Source: Thiotrichaceae bacterium (GTDB lineage: Bacteria; Pseudomonadota; Gammaproteobacteria; Beggiatoales; Beggiatoaceae). From it: a stretch of 44,403 bases of DNA. This document shows positions 7,604 to 16,928 of the stretch, one piece after another. The notes beneath the pieces are model-generated. The model made no database searches. It was not told where the DNA came from and saw nothing but the letters and a program-made list of their open reading frames with translations. Position numbers and translations under genes: made by a program. Location: contig JAABRD010000043.1 of the NCBI GenBank assembly GCA_011391085.1, positions 1 through 44,403 of the forward strand, read 5' to 3'. Positions within the stretch are counted from its first letter, which is position 1, and each line of letters opens with the position of its first letter.

Positions 7604-10600
7604 TCATTCCAATATAATCCTCACCCGCTTCCCCTCCTTCCCTTCCAAAACCTTTGTCATATACTCCTCAAATCGTTGTCGTATCTCTGTGACCATGGCA
7701 GGCGCCCCGCCGGCACTCAGGGCTTGGTATAGTTCCTGACTCTTGATCACCACTTTGAGAAGGCCCGCTAAACTTTCTTGCACAGCTTCGATAAACTCTG
7801 GTGAAATGTGTTCAGGCAAGCTACGTTGTGTTAAAAAATTCTCCACCAAGGTCCGTTGTTCTGGTTTCAGCAGTGAACGCGGTAAAGCAACCTGTTTTAG
7901 TTCGGTCAGTAATGTTTGAGTCCATTCGGAATGCAATACTCTCAAGGTCTTATTGAGTTGGGCCAACGTGGTTAAGGCCGGCGGTGCGGCGGTTTCTAAT
8001 AACGGTTGAAAACCACAGTGGGGGCAAAGCGTATGCGCGTGTAAATCTGCTTCCGTCAGTTCAAAACAGGTTTGGAGTTGCGTCAATTGCTGTTCAAAAT
8101 CGCGCAATGGTTGTTGCGGAAGGAGGTCTATGGTGGCCAATTTTTTCAAATTCACCCAGCGGTAATCATTTTTCAGGCGCGTTTTCTCTTGGTTTTCAAT
8201 CACTCCTAAGCGGGTTTGCGTGTGGAGTTTGAGATAAGTTTTGAGATAACCTTGTTGCAACGTCGCCAGTTGTTGTTTCACTTGGTAGAGAAAACCCGTG
8301 GTTTGACGTTGCATGGGATCGGCTAACCGCGGTAACAGTTCGGCGCGGACTTGTTGTAAGTCGGTTAACCAAGTCTGGTCAGCAGGTAATGTGGCTGCCG
8401 CCGCGGTGAGGTAAGCCACGGGTTGACTCAATTCGACTAGATAGGTTTGCAAATTCAGGAGAGTTTGCAACGTGTCTAGTCCGATTTGATGACGTTGAAT
8501 CTCCTCTGGAGGATAGCGAAAATGTTTAAATTTAGACGGATTGGAGAAGGCTTGCAAAGATTCTAAAAAAGTTTTGGTGTGTACCAACGCATTCCGATAT
8601 TGATGCAATTCCGCTTCTTGGAGGAGAGGTTGGCCCCAGAAAATCAGACCTGTGTTGAGTATTTGTTGGGCTTGCACAAGCTGATGAAGGGTGTCACGGA
8701 TTTTGGTATGCAAGGTGCGCATGGCGTGGTCATCATTTTGTGTCAAAGCCAGGTCTAGGCCAGCGGGGAGTTGTAGAAGGGTGAACAACGCTTTCAGGGC
8801 AGGTCTGCTAAAATCTTTGGGACGTTCCAAATGACGAAAATATAGTAGGTCCTGGAGAGACAGACGTGTCAACTCTTCAAAGTTGGTAGCTTCAAAAGAG
8901 TGGCCGCTAATGGTGAGAACAATGTCTCTGGTATAGACCAATGCGACCAGAAGAACCATCAGCAATTCGGGTTCTAGGCGATAAGTGTCCGGGGCAAAAT
9001 AGGGTAGGTTAAGGTCTTCGGCGAGTAATTCCGTGCGGTTGAGAACTTGACCGGCGGGTTTTTGATACAGTCGGTGCAGAATCGTTTGGGTATAGGGAGA
9101 AGACTGGACGTTAATATGTAATAAGTCGTCCTCCAGTATTTGCAACCCTTGCAAGAGTCCTTGCACTAAGCGACTCCGTTGCGTCAGGTGAAGACTGCGA
9201 ATCGCTTCTTGGGCCAGCGTGGGGAGGGTTTCTTGGGCAATGAGAAAGGGGAAAATGGGATATTGGGGTGCCAGGGTATGAAAATGGGAATCGAGGCAAA
9301 GATTGGCCACTTCGTCAATCAAGTCACGATAGTTAAATTTTTCCTCTTCTAAATAACGACGGGCCCGGTCGTGAACACTGGAATTTTTTAACCAGGCTAA
9401 CAGAGGTTGTTGGCGACCTTGATGCGTGACTTGAAACACAGTGGCAAGATGCGTTTGCAACCAGTGGAGGAGGGCTTTTAAATAGTCTTGCAATTTGGAT
9501 TCATAGACCGTTTTAGCCGTGCCAGTGGCCGTCATGGTTAATTCTGTAGTGGCGGTGTAATTGCGTAACAGTCGCGCAAATTTATTATCTTCCCCCGTGA
9601 ATCGAAAAAACAGTTCATGAATCCGTTGCCCATCTGGAAAAGACGGAGGATCATACGGTTGCAAAAAGTATAAATAAAAATCCCGCGACGCCGTGGCAGT
9701 GGGTCGTTCATTGGGGGCGCCAAAGACGAGAAGACCGAGACGAGTTACGCGGTGCGAACGCCATTCCAGTTCGTAATTCCAAGTGAGACAACCGGTACTA
9801 TTGACGCCCGTGGGATAGTCGGAAAGTTCTAACAATTGTTTGAGAACGATATAGTAACTGCGGTCTAGTTGATGATTTTCTAAAGTTTCCGTCCGTTTTT
9901 CTATCAAAGCGTCAAAATCGTAATTTTTCTTTAAATCCAAATAATATTGTCCATTGTTAGAATTGGTCGAAATGAATTGACGATTGACGGTTTTCAAAAT
10001 TTCCTGCAACACGGTTTCAACTAACGAGAGGAGGTCATCCGCCAGATTACCCCCCAATTCTGCCACGCCTTCTTGATACAAACAGAGAGTATCTTTTAAC
10101 TCTTGGGCCGTGACACCCACCGGGGCATAGAGGTCATGGGTAGTGAGACGATGAACCGAGAGGGCGTGAACGATGCGGAGGGCAAGAGGTTTATACAGAG
10201 GATAAGTGAAGGCTTGTTGAATGCGATTTTCTAGCACCTGGCTACATTCTATGATGTCACGCACTTCGGGAAGCGAACGGAAGGAAGGATTTTCGCGTAA
10301 TCTTTGCCAATAACTGTCATACGCAATGAAGTCCGGGGATTGTGCGGGGAGAGGTTGTGGCAACCGCATCTTGCATTCCCGTTCCAACGTTTTTAAAATC
10401 TCACGTTTCTCAATCAATGTGATATGTTCAAAAACCTCTAAATAATCAGGGTGTACTGGGAAGAGGTGACAAAATTCTTCCAGACGTTCACTCATATTGG
10501 TATAATACGGGGCAAAGCGGGTGAGATAACCTCTGATTTGAGTCAGTTGGGCATCATTTTTCTGTAACAACCGTTCGGTCACTACAAATTTGATGTCTTT

Positions 10601-11344
10601 GCGGGTGATTAAAATTTGTTCAAACCGATCTTTCACGCGGCGTAGAGAACTGGCGACAAAGCTAAAGCGAGGGTTATCAAAAATCGTTTCTTGAATGCCG
10701 GCGATAAAACGAAAACGAGTATTTTTGCAAACTTCGCCGATTTCACGTAGAAAACTTAAATCTAATACCAATTCTTGGTCTTTACGTGATCGTAGATATT
10801 CCAGCAATTCGTCCACCACTAACAGTAAGCCTAAATCGGGATAAATCCCCTCAAAAGTGGTCATCATCAGTTCAAAGGCGACTTTGTTGTTAGTAATTAC
10901 GTCAGAAGCAGGGTATTTGAAATGCACACCTATTTTATCCAGATAATTTTCTAATTCACTTGTGATAATATTGCGTAACGATTGTGTGGTAGCCCCGATT
11001 TCCATACGCAAGACATAAAATCGCCCCGCAAACGTCTGGGCCGCCTGGGCCACCTGGGGATGTTTGACCTCTTGAACTAATTGGGCATTTTCGGCTAGGC
11101 TAGAAATAACCGCCATCAGATGGGATTTGCCCGTGCCATAGTTGCCGACAATAAATAAGCCTTTATTATCACTGGGTTGATAAAATTGTAGTTGCATAAA
11201 TACAACGTGAATCAAGCGATCCGCCATGTCTTCAGAAATGACATACGTTTTAACCAATTGGGCGGCCTTATCGGCATGGTCAGCATCTCGAATTTCTATG
11301 ACGGTTTCTAATGATTCAAAATTGATAAGTTCGGCGTAGTACAT
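7604..11344 (-). CDS. Large P-loop ATPase, DUF6079 / PglY-BrxC-like
   Basis: A 1246-residue protein. Walker A GNYGTGKS lies at about 67-74 and Walker B LLLVVDELLEYL at about 174-184, in an N-terminal AAA-like module. The start MYYAELINFESLETVIEIRD and the stretch NKGLFIVGNYGTGKSHLMAV are typical, from memory, of the DUF6079 family, which resembles the ATPases BrxC/PglY of BREX phage-defence systems. Most of the rest is helical, with one CPHCGF half-zinc motif near the C-terminus. The ATG at 11344 is preferred over the upstream TTG (11365); neither has a good ribosome-binding site. No BREX methylase, phosphatase (PglZ) or helicase is next to it, so its partners are either elsewhere or absent. 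A defence role is inferred, not shown. Confidence 0.78.
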   Translation of the reverse strand: MYYAELINFESLETVIEIRDADHADKAAQLVKTYVISEDMADRLIHVVFMQLQFYQPSDNKGLFIVGNYGTGKSHLMAVISSLAENAQLVQEVKHPQVAQAAQTFAGRFYVLRMEIGATTQSLRNIITSELENYLDKIGVHFKYPASDVITNNKVAFELMMTTFEGIYPDLGLLLVVDELLEYLRSRKDQELVLDLSFLREIGEVCKNTRFRFIAGIQETIFDNPRFSFVASSLRRVKDRFEQILITRKDIKFVVTERLLQKNDAQLTQIRGYLTRFAPYYTNMSERLEEFCHLFPVHPDYLEVFEHITLIEKREILKTLERECKMRLPQPLPAQSPDFIAYDSYWQRLRENPSFRSLPEVRDIIECSQVLENRIQQAFTYPLYKPLALRIVHALSVHRLTTHDLYAPVGVTAQELKDTLCLYQEGVAELGGNLADDLLSLVETVLQEILKTVNRQFISTNSNNGQYYLDLKKNYDFDALIEKRTETLENHQLDRSYYIVLKQLLELSDYPTGVNSTGCLTWNYELEWRSHRVTRLGLLVFGAPNERPTATASRDFYLYFLQPYDPPSFPDGQRIHELFFRFTGEDNKFARLLRNYTATTELTMTATGTAKTVYESKLQDYLKALLHWLQTHLATVFQVTHQGRQQPLLAWLKNSSVHDRARRYLEEEKFNYRDLIDEVANLCLDSHFHTLAPQYPIFPFLIAQETLPTLAQEAIRSLHLTQRSRLVQGLLQGLQILEDDLLHINVQSSPYTQTILHRLYQKPAGQVLNRTELLAEDLNLPYFAPDTYRLEPELLMVLLVALVYTRDIVLTISGHSFEATNFEELTRLSLQDLLYFRHLERPKDFSRPALKALFTLLQLPAGLDLALTQNDDHAMRTLHTKIRDTLHQLVQAQQILNTGLIFWGQPLLQEAELHQYRNALVHTKTFLESLQAFSNPSKFKHFRYPPEEIQRHQIGLDTLQTLLNLQTYLVELSQPVAYLTAAAATLPADQTWLTDLQQVRAELLPRLADPMQRQTTGFLYQVKQQLATLQQGYLKTYLKLHTQTRLGVIENQEKTRLKNDYRWVNLKKLATIDLLPQQPLRDFEQQLTQLQTCFELTEADLHAHTLCPHCGFQPLLETAAPPALTTLAQLNKTLRVLHSEWTQTLLTELKQVALPRSLLKPEQRTLVENFLTQRSLPEHISPEFIEAVQESLAGLLKVVIKSQELYQALSAGGAPAMVTEIRQRFEEYMTKVLEGKEGKRVRIILE

Positions 11345-11460
11345 GGTGAATTTTGAGGAATACAATTTTTGGAGAGTATATGTGGGTAATTTTGCAACGT
11401 TGTCAGTAAAAATGTTGCAGTAGAGGTTTTAGCCGTGATGCCATGAAGTTAAGAAAAACG

Positions 11461-11562
11461 CCATTGGAGTGGAGGCTTTAGCCGGCCGGCCGTAGGCATC
11501 ACCCCCCACTCAAATTGCGGGGCGTACCCACCGCCGGCTGGCTAAAGCCTCCACTCCAATGG
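11461..11562. repeat. Type-A hairpin
   Basis: Arms CCATTGGAGTGGAGGCTTTA (from 11461) and complement (to 11562), with the loop ATCACCCCCCACTCAAATTG. It is preceded by a type-B-like half (GTAGAGGTTTTAGCC, 11420-11434) and AAGTTAAG. The loop is almost the same as that of the copy at 13530-13622. Confidence 0.85.
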
Positions 11563-11894
11563 TTATGTTGGGGCGTTTCTCTATTCAAAGATTATAAATA
11601 TGTATATTGCAAATAATAGACGATGGTTTAAAATAAGGTTAAAAGCATAGCATATTGTGGTTCAAGCCTGAAGACTTGGACTTTGGGTAGGTATGTATCA
11701 TTTTTGCAACAGTCTGTGCGACTGTCGTTTTTTGTGAACAATCTGTTGCATTTTTTTGAAAGTTGTTTTAGTATGGCATTTAGTTGTCTGAATCAGAATT
11801 TATAGAATTTGAGAATTTACAGAATGTGGGATTTATGCGAGGCTTTCAAAACCTTGAAGGTTTAGGAAAGCTAATTAAGTTAAGGAAAACGCCG
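11563..11894. other. Intergenic region, no gene seen
   Basis: AT-rich DNA between two type-A hairpins. It contains a weak inverted motif around TTTGCAACAGTCTGTGCGAC (11704-11723) and AATCTGTTGCA (11741-11751). No open frame with a ribosome-binding site. It may hold upstream regulatory sequence for the porin gene. Confidence 0.4.
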
Positions 11895-11990
11895 GTGGAG
11901 TGGAGGCTTTAGCCGGCCGGCGGTAGGCACACTCCATGTCTCAAAAATAATGGGACGCCCACCGCCGGCCGGCTAAAGCCTCCACTCCAC
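11895..11990. repeat. Type-A hairpin upstream of the porin gene
   Basis: Arms GTGGAGTGGAGGCTTTAGCC (from 11895) and complement (to 11990), extended by GGCCGGCGGT / ACCGCCGGCC. The loop CACACTCCATGTCTC differs from the other copies. Confidence 0.85.
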
Positions 11991-12117
11991 TGTGAAATCT
12001 TAAATTTTTAACCTGATGTGTAACTCCTATCTGAAAATTCTACCATTCTGAAAATTCTGATTCAGACAAGTAAAATCATTAACCATGTCAATTTTATACA
12101 AACTTTGGGGATGTATT

Positions 12118-13410
12118 ATGAACAGAAAAACACTTACTCTTGCCATCGCAACGACCTTGATGTTACCTGTCACCGCGTCTGCGGATGTGAAGTTATCTGG
12201 GACCATTCAAGGTGAAGCGGGTGGGGCAGTTTTGGGGCAGGTCAATGGGGAAGAAAAGGAAAGCGTCACTCTTTCCACAGATACTTATGGTGCATTGGTC
12301 AATGCCGGTCCCAACCACATTCGGTTGGATGTGGATGAAAAATTGGGAGGGGGGTTGACTGTGTATGGTCGCTATCGGGTGCCCTTTAATACAAGCACCA
12401 ATAGCGGCTTGGGCAGCGGTGGTCAAGAAGCTTGGCTAGGGTTAAAAATGTCCAATATTTGGATGAAATTTGGGAAGATCGAGGGTGCTTACAAGTTGTC
12501 CAAAGGTCTAGTTGACCCCTTTGGAGGGACGGCGATTCAACAGCGTGGGACCGCAGGCGGGATGTCAGGAAGTCAGCGTCCTGGGTTTGTGACGCCTAAG
12601 AGTAGCGACGTGGCTGCCCTGTTACCCAAAGACGCCACGGCCATTGAATATCAAAAATGGGCCAACAAGAAGACTTACCAACTCAAATACAAAGCCCCCA
12701 AGAAAAATGCCGACGGAACCGTTGCCAAAAATGATAAGGGCGCCGTCATTTATGACTCTTATGCCTTGCCTGATAAGGAGTTCACTTTCGAAACAGGTGC
12801 GTTCGAAGGCACGAACCATAGCGGTTTGTCCCATGGCGGTGAAGTCAACAATCTTCTCGAGGTCGGCATCAAGGCGGGAGATTTGTCTTTGACCGTGCAA
12901 GGCGTGTTTGACGAAACCACGGCTATGAAGAGTGCAGGGCTGGTGGAAGTGAAATACAGTATGGCAGACACGTTTACCGTATTTGCGGCCGCCTCTTCTG
13001 ATGAATTGTTTGACCAGGACTACGGCAAGAATGGGATGCTAAACTGGAAGGCAGGTCTTCAGTTTAAGGCGAGTGGCTTAGTCCTTGGTCTCCAATATGA
13101 AGATGCCGAAATGGGCGCGTTTGATCCCAACCCCAACGGCGGGAAATATATATTGGGTTCTGTGGATTACAAACTCAACAACGTGTTAGTGGGTGGGTGG
13201 GTAGCGCAGTACACATCGGACATCAAAGATGGCCAGAAATGGATCATTGATGGTCAAGAGATCGGTGAAGACGCCTTCAACTGGGCGGTCGGCATCAAAT
13301 ACCTCTTCAGTGCCCGCACGTTGGCCTATTTGGGGTATCTCCAGACTGACAGTGACAACGATTATCGTGACCAGCAGATTTATGGTGGCGGGTTGCGGCA
13401 TTCGTTCTAA
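12118..13410 (+). CDS. Outer-membrane porin (Gram-negative general porin type)
   Basis: A 430-residue trimeric-porin-like beta-barrel. It has a signal peptide MNRKTLTLAIATTLMLPVTASA with cleavage before DVKLSG. It has alternating amphipathic strands, short turns, and the C-terminal aromatic residue (GGGLRHSF) needed for Bam-mediated insertion. The start at 12118 was chosen over 12085 because it begins the signal peptide; a GGGGATG stretch sits just before it. Residues about 165-230 (lysine-rich, KKNADGTVAKNDKGA) probably form an extended external loop. It is followed by a good hairpin terminator. Solute specificity cannot be read from sequence. Confidence 0.88.
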   Translation: MNRKTLTLAIATTLMLPVTASADVKLSGTIQGEAGGAVLGQVNGEEKESVTLSTDTYGALVNAGPNHIRLDVDEKLGGGLTVYGRYRVPFNTSTNSGLGSGGQEAWLGLKMSNIWMKFGKIEGAYKLSKGLVDPFGGTAIQQRGTAGGMSGSQRPGFVTPKSSDVAALLPKDATAIEYQKWANKKTYQLKYKAPKKNADGTVAKNDKGAVIYDSYALPDKEFTFETGAFEGTNHSGLSHGGEVNNLLEVGIKAGDLSLTVQGVFDETTAMKSAGLVEVKYSMADTFTVFAAASSDELFDQDYGKNGMLNWKAGLQFKASGLVLGLQYEDAEMGAFDPNPNGGKYILGSVDYKLNNVLVGGWVAQYTSDIKDGQKWIIDGQEIGEDAFNWAVGIKYLFSARTLAYLGYLQTDSDNDYRDQQIYGGGLRHSF

Positions 13411-13424
13411 CTAAGAGAAATGAA

Positions 13425-13455
13425 GAAACTCAGTTTTTGGGAAAAACTGAGTTTC
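13425..13455 (+). terminator. Hairpin terminator of the porin gene
   Basis: GAAACTCAGTTTTT, a 3-nt loop and the exact complement form a 14-bp stem 14 nt after the stop. The T-run after it is short. Related short palindromes (GAAACTNAGTTTC) occur after coaBC (18319-18331), after the substrate-binding-protein gene (29451-29481) and at 41590-41602, so this is also a repeat family. Confidence 0.65.
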
Positions 13456-13481
13456 TGTACTGTTAGCCTTTGAAACACGCC

Positions 13482-13719
13482 GGAGTAGAGGCTTTAGCCG
13501 CAATGCCGTTAAGTTAAGGAAAATACCGTTGGAGTGGAGGCTTTAGCCGGCCGGCAATAGGCATCACCCCCCCACTCAAATTGCGGGGCGCCTACCGCCA
13601 GCCGGCTAAAGCCTCCACTCCACCGTACCTTAACTTAATGGCATTGAGGCCTTAGCCGGTGGGGGCACAGTTTTTTCAATATCTGTTCTGCACTCTCCGG
13701 CTAAAGCCTCTAGTCCACC
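13482..13719. repeat. Nested repeat: type-A hairpin within type-B halves
   Basis: Left half CGGAGTAGAGGCTTTAGCCG, then GCCGTTAAGTTAAGG, a full type-A hairpin at 13530-13622, CCTTAACTTAATGGC, and a type-B right part (13644-13719) with loop TTCAATATCTGTTCTGCAC. It is the counterpart of 3156-3398. The remaining DNA to 13880 holds decayed fragments of the same repeats and no gene. Confidence 0.85.
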
Positions 13720-13965
13720 TGTCGGTTAATTTCGGGGGACCTTTATCCTTTAACCTAATGGTAATGGTATTGCGACTAGAGCTTCGAATCCAGCATTCCC
13801 CTATCTAGCATTTCACCAACTAAAGCCTCTAGTCTAGCCCTTCTTCAGAAGAACCTCAGGAATAGCCAATCGTCTGGTGGCACACACCAGTGTTGAAACG
13901 TGCCAGCAACCATGCCCAGATTTAGCGAGAAACGTTCATTTCACCCCAATGGTACAATCCCCTTT

Positions 13966-14853
13966 ATGTTAGCCACTCCCCTTATAACTCGAAGGCCAAG
14001 TCTGGCACCTCTTCCAGTACGACAGCGTGTGGTGCCGAAACCGTTGCCGACCATGTATGATTTACCTAGCGAACTTCCAGGAGACCCCGGCTTGCCTGAC
14101 GATTATCATATTTTTCAACCTCAATTATTACGCGAGACGTTTCGGCCACCCACCCACGCCCCTGAACGGGTGTATGTGGCGACGGATTTAAATTTATATT
14201 ATGATGTTGAACACGTCAACCGCTATAAACGTCCCGACTGGTTTGCGGTGCTAGGAGTGCCCCGCCTGATGCGCTTGAGTTACTTAATCTGGCAAGAACA
14301 GATTCCACCGTTTTTAGCTATTGAGTTACTGTCACCGGGGACCGAGAAAGAGGATTTAGGGAAAACGTCCTCCAAAAAGGATCGTCCCCCTACGAAATGG
14401 GAAGTTTATGAACAATGGTTACGGATTCCCTATTATGTCGTCTATAGCCGTTACACCGAGGAATTACAAGCCTTCCAGCTAGTGGATTCCCGCTATCGTG
14501 CGATTCCCTTGACCAATAATCGCCTCTGGTTTTCAGAACTCCAATTAGGCTTAGGTTTGTGGCCTGGTGAATATCAGAATGAACGGGGGAGGTGGTTGCG
14601 TTGGTATGATGCCCATGACGAGTGGATCACCACGGTGGCACAACAACGCGATCTGGAAGCCTTCCGGGCTAGAGAATATGCACAACTGGCGCAGTTGGAA
14701 GCCAATGTACGACAATTGGAAGTCGAAGCACGACAACAAGCTGAACGACGTGCGCACCAGGCCGAACAACGTGCCCAAGCAGACGCCGACGCCCGTCTAG
14801 CCTTAGAGGCCGAATTGGCAAGGTTAAAAAGTCAGTTGAAAGACAGGTCGTAA
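13966..14853 (+). CDS. Uma2-family (DUF820) PD-(D/E)XK nuclease with C-terminal coiled coil
   Basis: Putative restriction-endonuclease-like protein. The KPLPTMYDLPSE and LPDDYHIFQPQLLRETFRPP stretches match the N-terminal pattern I know from many cyanobacterial Uma2 proteins. The nuclease core has RPDWFAVLGVP (active-site Asp) and IELLSPGTEKEDLG (Glu plus Lys). The last 70 or so residues are a Gln/Ala/Arg-rich coiled coil (REYAQLAQLEANVRQLEVEA). From this ATG it is 295 residues; an ATG at 13900 would add 22 residues without homology that I can see. No clear ribosome-binding site. Biological role of the family is unknown. The cyanobacterial flavour suggests lateral transfer. Confidence 0.8.
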   Translation: MLATPLITRRPSLAPLPVRQRVVPKPLPTMYDLPSELPGDPGLPDDYHIFQPQLLRETFRPPTHAPERVYVATDLNLYYDVEHVNRYKRPDWFAVLGVPRLMRLSYLIWQEQIPPFLAIELLSPGTEKEDLGKTSSKKDRPPTKWEVYEQWLRIPYYVVYSRYTEELQAFQLVDSRYRAIPLTNNRLWFSELQLGLGLWPGEYQNERGRWLRWYDAHDEWITTVAQQRDLEAFRAREYAQLAQLEANVRQLEVEARQQAERRAHQAEQRAQADADARLALEAELARLKSQLKDRS

Positions 14854-14936
14854 TCATTCATGAGGAAAAAGCGCAGCTTTGTCAGACAAAGCTACTCTTT
14901 TTCCTCCTAGTTTCAGATTTCATGGAGATTTTCTAT

Positions 14937-15527
14937 ATGGCACAACACGCTATCATCCCAACTTTAACCGAATCCGAATACCTAGAGTGGGAAGCCCACC
15001 GCAAACTCCGCCATGAATACATGGACGGCCATATTTTTGCGATGAGTGGCACCACTAAGAAGCATAATCGGATTGCCTTAAATCTAGCTACTCTCATTCT
15101 CCCTCAAATTCGGGGCACCCCTTGTCAAGTCTATTTAGCAGATGTCAAGGTAAAAATTCCCCAGAAGCGAACTTATTACTACCCCGATGTAATGGTTGGA
15201 TGTGACCCTACTGACAATGAATCCGATTACTATTTGACTCGTCCTTGTCTTCTCATTGAAGTGCTATCCAATAGCACCAAACAGGTGGATAGACGCGAAA
15301 AGTTATTGGCTTATCAAACGTTAGCCAGTGTGCAAGAATATGTGTTAGTCAGTCAACACCAGCGATGTATCGAAGTGTATTGGCGCGATGCACAAGGGCA
15401 GTGGCGGAAAGATATTTATCAGGAAGAGGATGACCAGATTGATTTTCGCTGTCTGGATTTACAGGTGCGGTTGGCAGAGATTTATGAAGGGGTGAGTACG
15501 TTGAAAGTAGTCTCCTCTGCCTCCTAA
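14937..15527 (+). CDS. Uma2-family (DUF820) nuclease, tandem copy 1
   Basis: A 196-residue single-domain Uma2 protein. PD-(D/E)XK residues are seen in YYYPDVMVGCD (Asp) and LLIEVLSNSTKQVDRREK (Glu and Lys). The start is MAQHAIIPTLTESEYL at 14937, with a GGAGA ribosome-binding site 9 nt upstream; the ATG at 14922 precedes that site and is less likely. Nearly identical to the next gene. The family is abundant in cyanobacteria and other filamentous bacteria, and its physiological role is not established. Confidence 0.85.
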   Translation: MAQHAIIPTLTESEYLEWEAHRKLRHEYMDGHIFAMSGTTKKHNRIALNLATLILPQIRGTPCQVYLADVKVKIPQKRTYYYPDVMVGCDPTDNESDYYLTRPCLLIEVLSNSTKQVDRREKLLAYQTLASVQEYVLVSQHQRCIEVYWRDAQGQWRKDIYQEEDDQIDFRCLDLQVRLAEIYEGVSTLKVVSSAS

Positions 15528-15587
15528 CGCCCTTTTCAGGAGTCCAAAGCGTAGCTTTGATTCCCAGGTTTCATGGAGATTATCTAT

Positions 15588-16175
15588 ATGGCACAACACG
15601 CTATCATCCCAACTTTAACCGAATCCGAATACCTAGAGTGGGAAGCCCACCGCAAACTCCGCCATGAGTACATGGACGGCCATATTTTTGCGATGAGTGG
15701 CACCACTAAGAAGCATAATCGAATTGCCGGGAACCTATATAGTCTGATTCTTTCTCAAATTCGCGGAACCCCTTGTCAAGTCTATTTAGCAGATGTCAAG
15801 GTAAAAATTCCCCAGAAGCGAACTTATTACTACCCAGATGTGATGGTTGGATGTGACCCTACTGACAATGAATCCGATTACTATTTGACTCGTCCTTGTC
15901 TTCTCATTGAAGTGTTGTCCAATAGCACTAAACAGGTGGATAGACGCGAAAAGTTATTGGCCTATCAGACGTTAGCCAGTGTGCAAGAATATGTGTTAGT
16001 CAGTCAACACCAGCGACGTGTCGAAGTGTATTGGCGCGATCAGGGGCAGTGGCGGAAAGATATTTATCAGGAAGAGGATGACCAGATTGATTTTCGCTGT
16101 CTGGATTTACAGGTGCGGTTGGCAGAGATTTATGAAGGGGTGAGTACGTTGAAAGTAGTCTCCTCTGCCTCCTAA
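15588..16175 (+). CDS. Uma2-family (DUF820) nuclease, tandem copy 2
   Basis: A 195-residue paralogue of the preceding gene, with the same GGAGA ribosome-binding site and MAQHAIIPTLTESEYL start. The catalytic residues in YYYPDVMVGCD and LLIEVLSNSTKQVDRREK are kept, so both copies look functional. It differs mainly in a short block (IAGNLYSLILSQ), and by RVEVYWRDQGQ in place of CIEVYWRDAQGQ. The two genes end identically. Confidence 0.85.
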   Translation: MAQHAIIPTLTESEYLEWEAHRKLRHEYMDGHIFAMSGTTKKHNRIAGNLYSLILSQIRGTPCQVYLADVKVKIPQKRTYYYPDVMVGCDPTDNESDYYLTRPCLLIEVLSNSTKQVDRREKLLAYQTLASVQEYVLVSQHQRRVEVYWRDQGQWRKDIYQEEDDQIDFRCLDLQVRLAEIYEGVSTLKVVSSAS

Positions 16176-16186
16176 CGCCCTTTTCA

Positions 16187-16239
16187 GGAGTTCAAAGCGC
16201 AACTTTGCCACGGACAAAGCGACGCTTTGGACTCCTGGT
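16187..16239. repeat. Short hairpin family (GGAGTCCAAAGC / GCTTTGGACTCC)
   Basis: AGGAGTTCAAAGC at 16186 pairs with GCTTTGGACTCCT at 16225-16237, with an inner GCAACTTTG...CAAAGCG. Related fragments lie near 5160, 14871, 15537, 22500, 39016 and 42912. In this position it separates the plus-strand Uma2 gene and the minus-strand radC, and could terminate both. Confidence 0.65.
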
Positions 16240-16247
16240 TACCTATT

Positions 16248-16928
16248 TTACATCAACCCCCGTTCTGCCAAAGAAATACAGTAACCATCCCCAATCACAA
16301 TGTGGTCCAAGACTCGTATATCAATAAGATTCAAAGCATCTTTTAACCGTTTCGTGATAGCCACATCGGCTTGACTGGGGTCGGCTACGCCAGAGGGATG
16401 ATTGTGGGTTAAGATAACGGCTGCCGCATTGAGTTGCAAAGCACGTCGTACCACTTCACGGGGATAGACGCTGGCCGCATCGATGGTGCCAAAAAACAGT
16501 TCTTCAAACTTGATAAGGCGATGCTTGTTATCCAAAAAGAGACAGGCAAAAACTTCATAAGCCCGGCCACTGAGTTCTGCCATCAAGTAATTGCGCGTAT
16601 CTTCGGGATTCGTCAACGGTTGACCACGTTCCAAACATTCTCGTAAATACCGTCGACTAAGTTCAACACACGCCTTTAATTGAACATATTTGGCATCTCC
16701 CAGCCCCTTCGCTTGGCAAAAATGTTCTTGATCAGCGCTGAGTAAACTGCGTAAATCACCAAATTCATCTAACAAATCTTTGGCTAAATCAATCGCCGTT
16801 TTTCCCTTCACGCCGGTGCGTAAGAAAATAGCTAGAAGTTCTACATTGGTCAACGTTTGAGGACCGCGTTGCAATAACTTTTCGCGAGGGCGGTCCTCCA
16901 AGGGCATATCAGTGATTTTGATGGTCAT
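16248..16928 (-). CDS. radC: RadC/MPN-family JAB1-type protein
   Basis: A 226-residue RadC protein. The N-terminal UPF0758 helix-hairpin-helix part ([20 protein letters not shown]...[10 protein letters not shown]) is followed by a JAMM metalloprotease-like domain with [14 protein letters not shown] (His-x-His-x7-Ser-x2-Asp) near residues 172-185. Normal length is about 224. The start is the ATG at 16926-16928; the longer frame upstream translates a hairpin and 7-nt repeats. It is divergent from coaBC, as in Escherichia coli and many gammaproteobacteria. Its molecular function is still debated. Confidence 0.93.
   Translation of the reverse strand: MTIKITDMPLEDRPREKLLQRGPQTLTNVELLAIFLRTGVKGKTAIDLAKDLLDEFGDLRSLLSADQEHFCQAKGLGDAKYVQLKACVELSRRYLRECLERGQPLTNPEDTRNYLMAELSGRAYEVFACLFLDNKHRLIKFEELFFGTIDAASVYPREVVRRALQLNAAAVILTHNHPSGVADPSQADVAITKRLKDALNLIDIRVLDHIVIGDGYCISLAERGLM

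Larger units (their letters stand above)
14918..16199 (+). repeat. Tandem gene duplication, unit about 651 bp
   Basis: The block from TTCATGGAGAT at 14918 to CAGGAGTCCAAAGCG near 15550 is repeated from 15569 to about 16199. The coding parts differ at a cluster around residues 48-58 (IALNLATLILPQ against IAGNLYSLILSQ) and near residue 143, where copy 2 lacks one codon. Otherwise there are few, mostly silent, changes, so the event is recent or the copies are homogenised. Confidence 0.9.

Noticed and set aside
7446-7739. Proline-rich open frame (LPSPPAPLPEGEG)
   Set aside because: It is the translation of the type-C hairpin and the antisense end of the DUF6079 gene; no ribosome-binding site.
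7604-11344. Complete BREX system
   Set aside because: Only the ATPase-like gene is present; no methylase, PglZ or helicase gene was found in the window near it.
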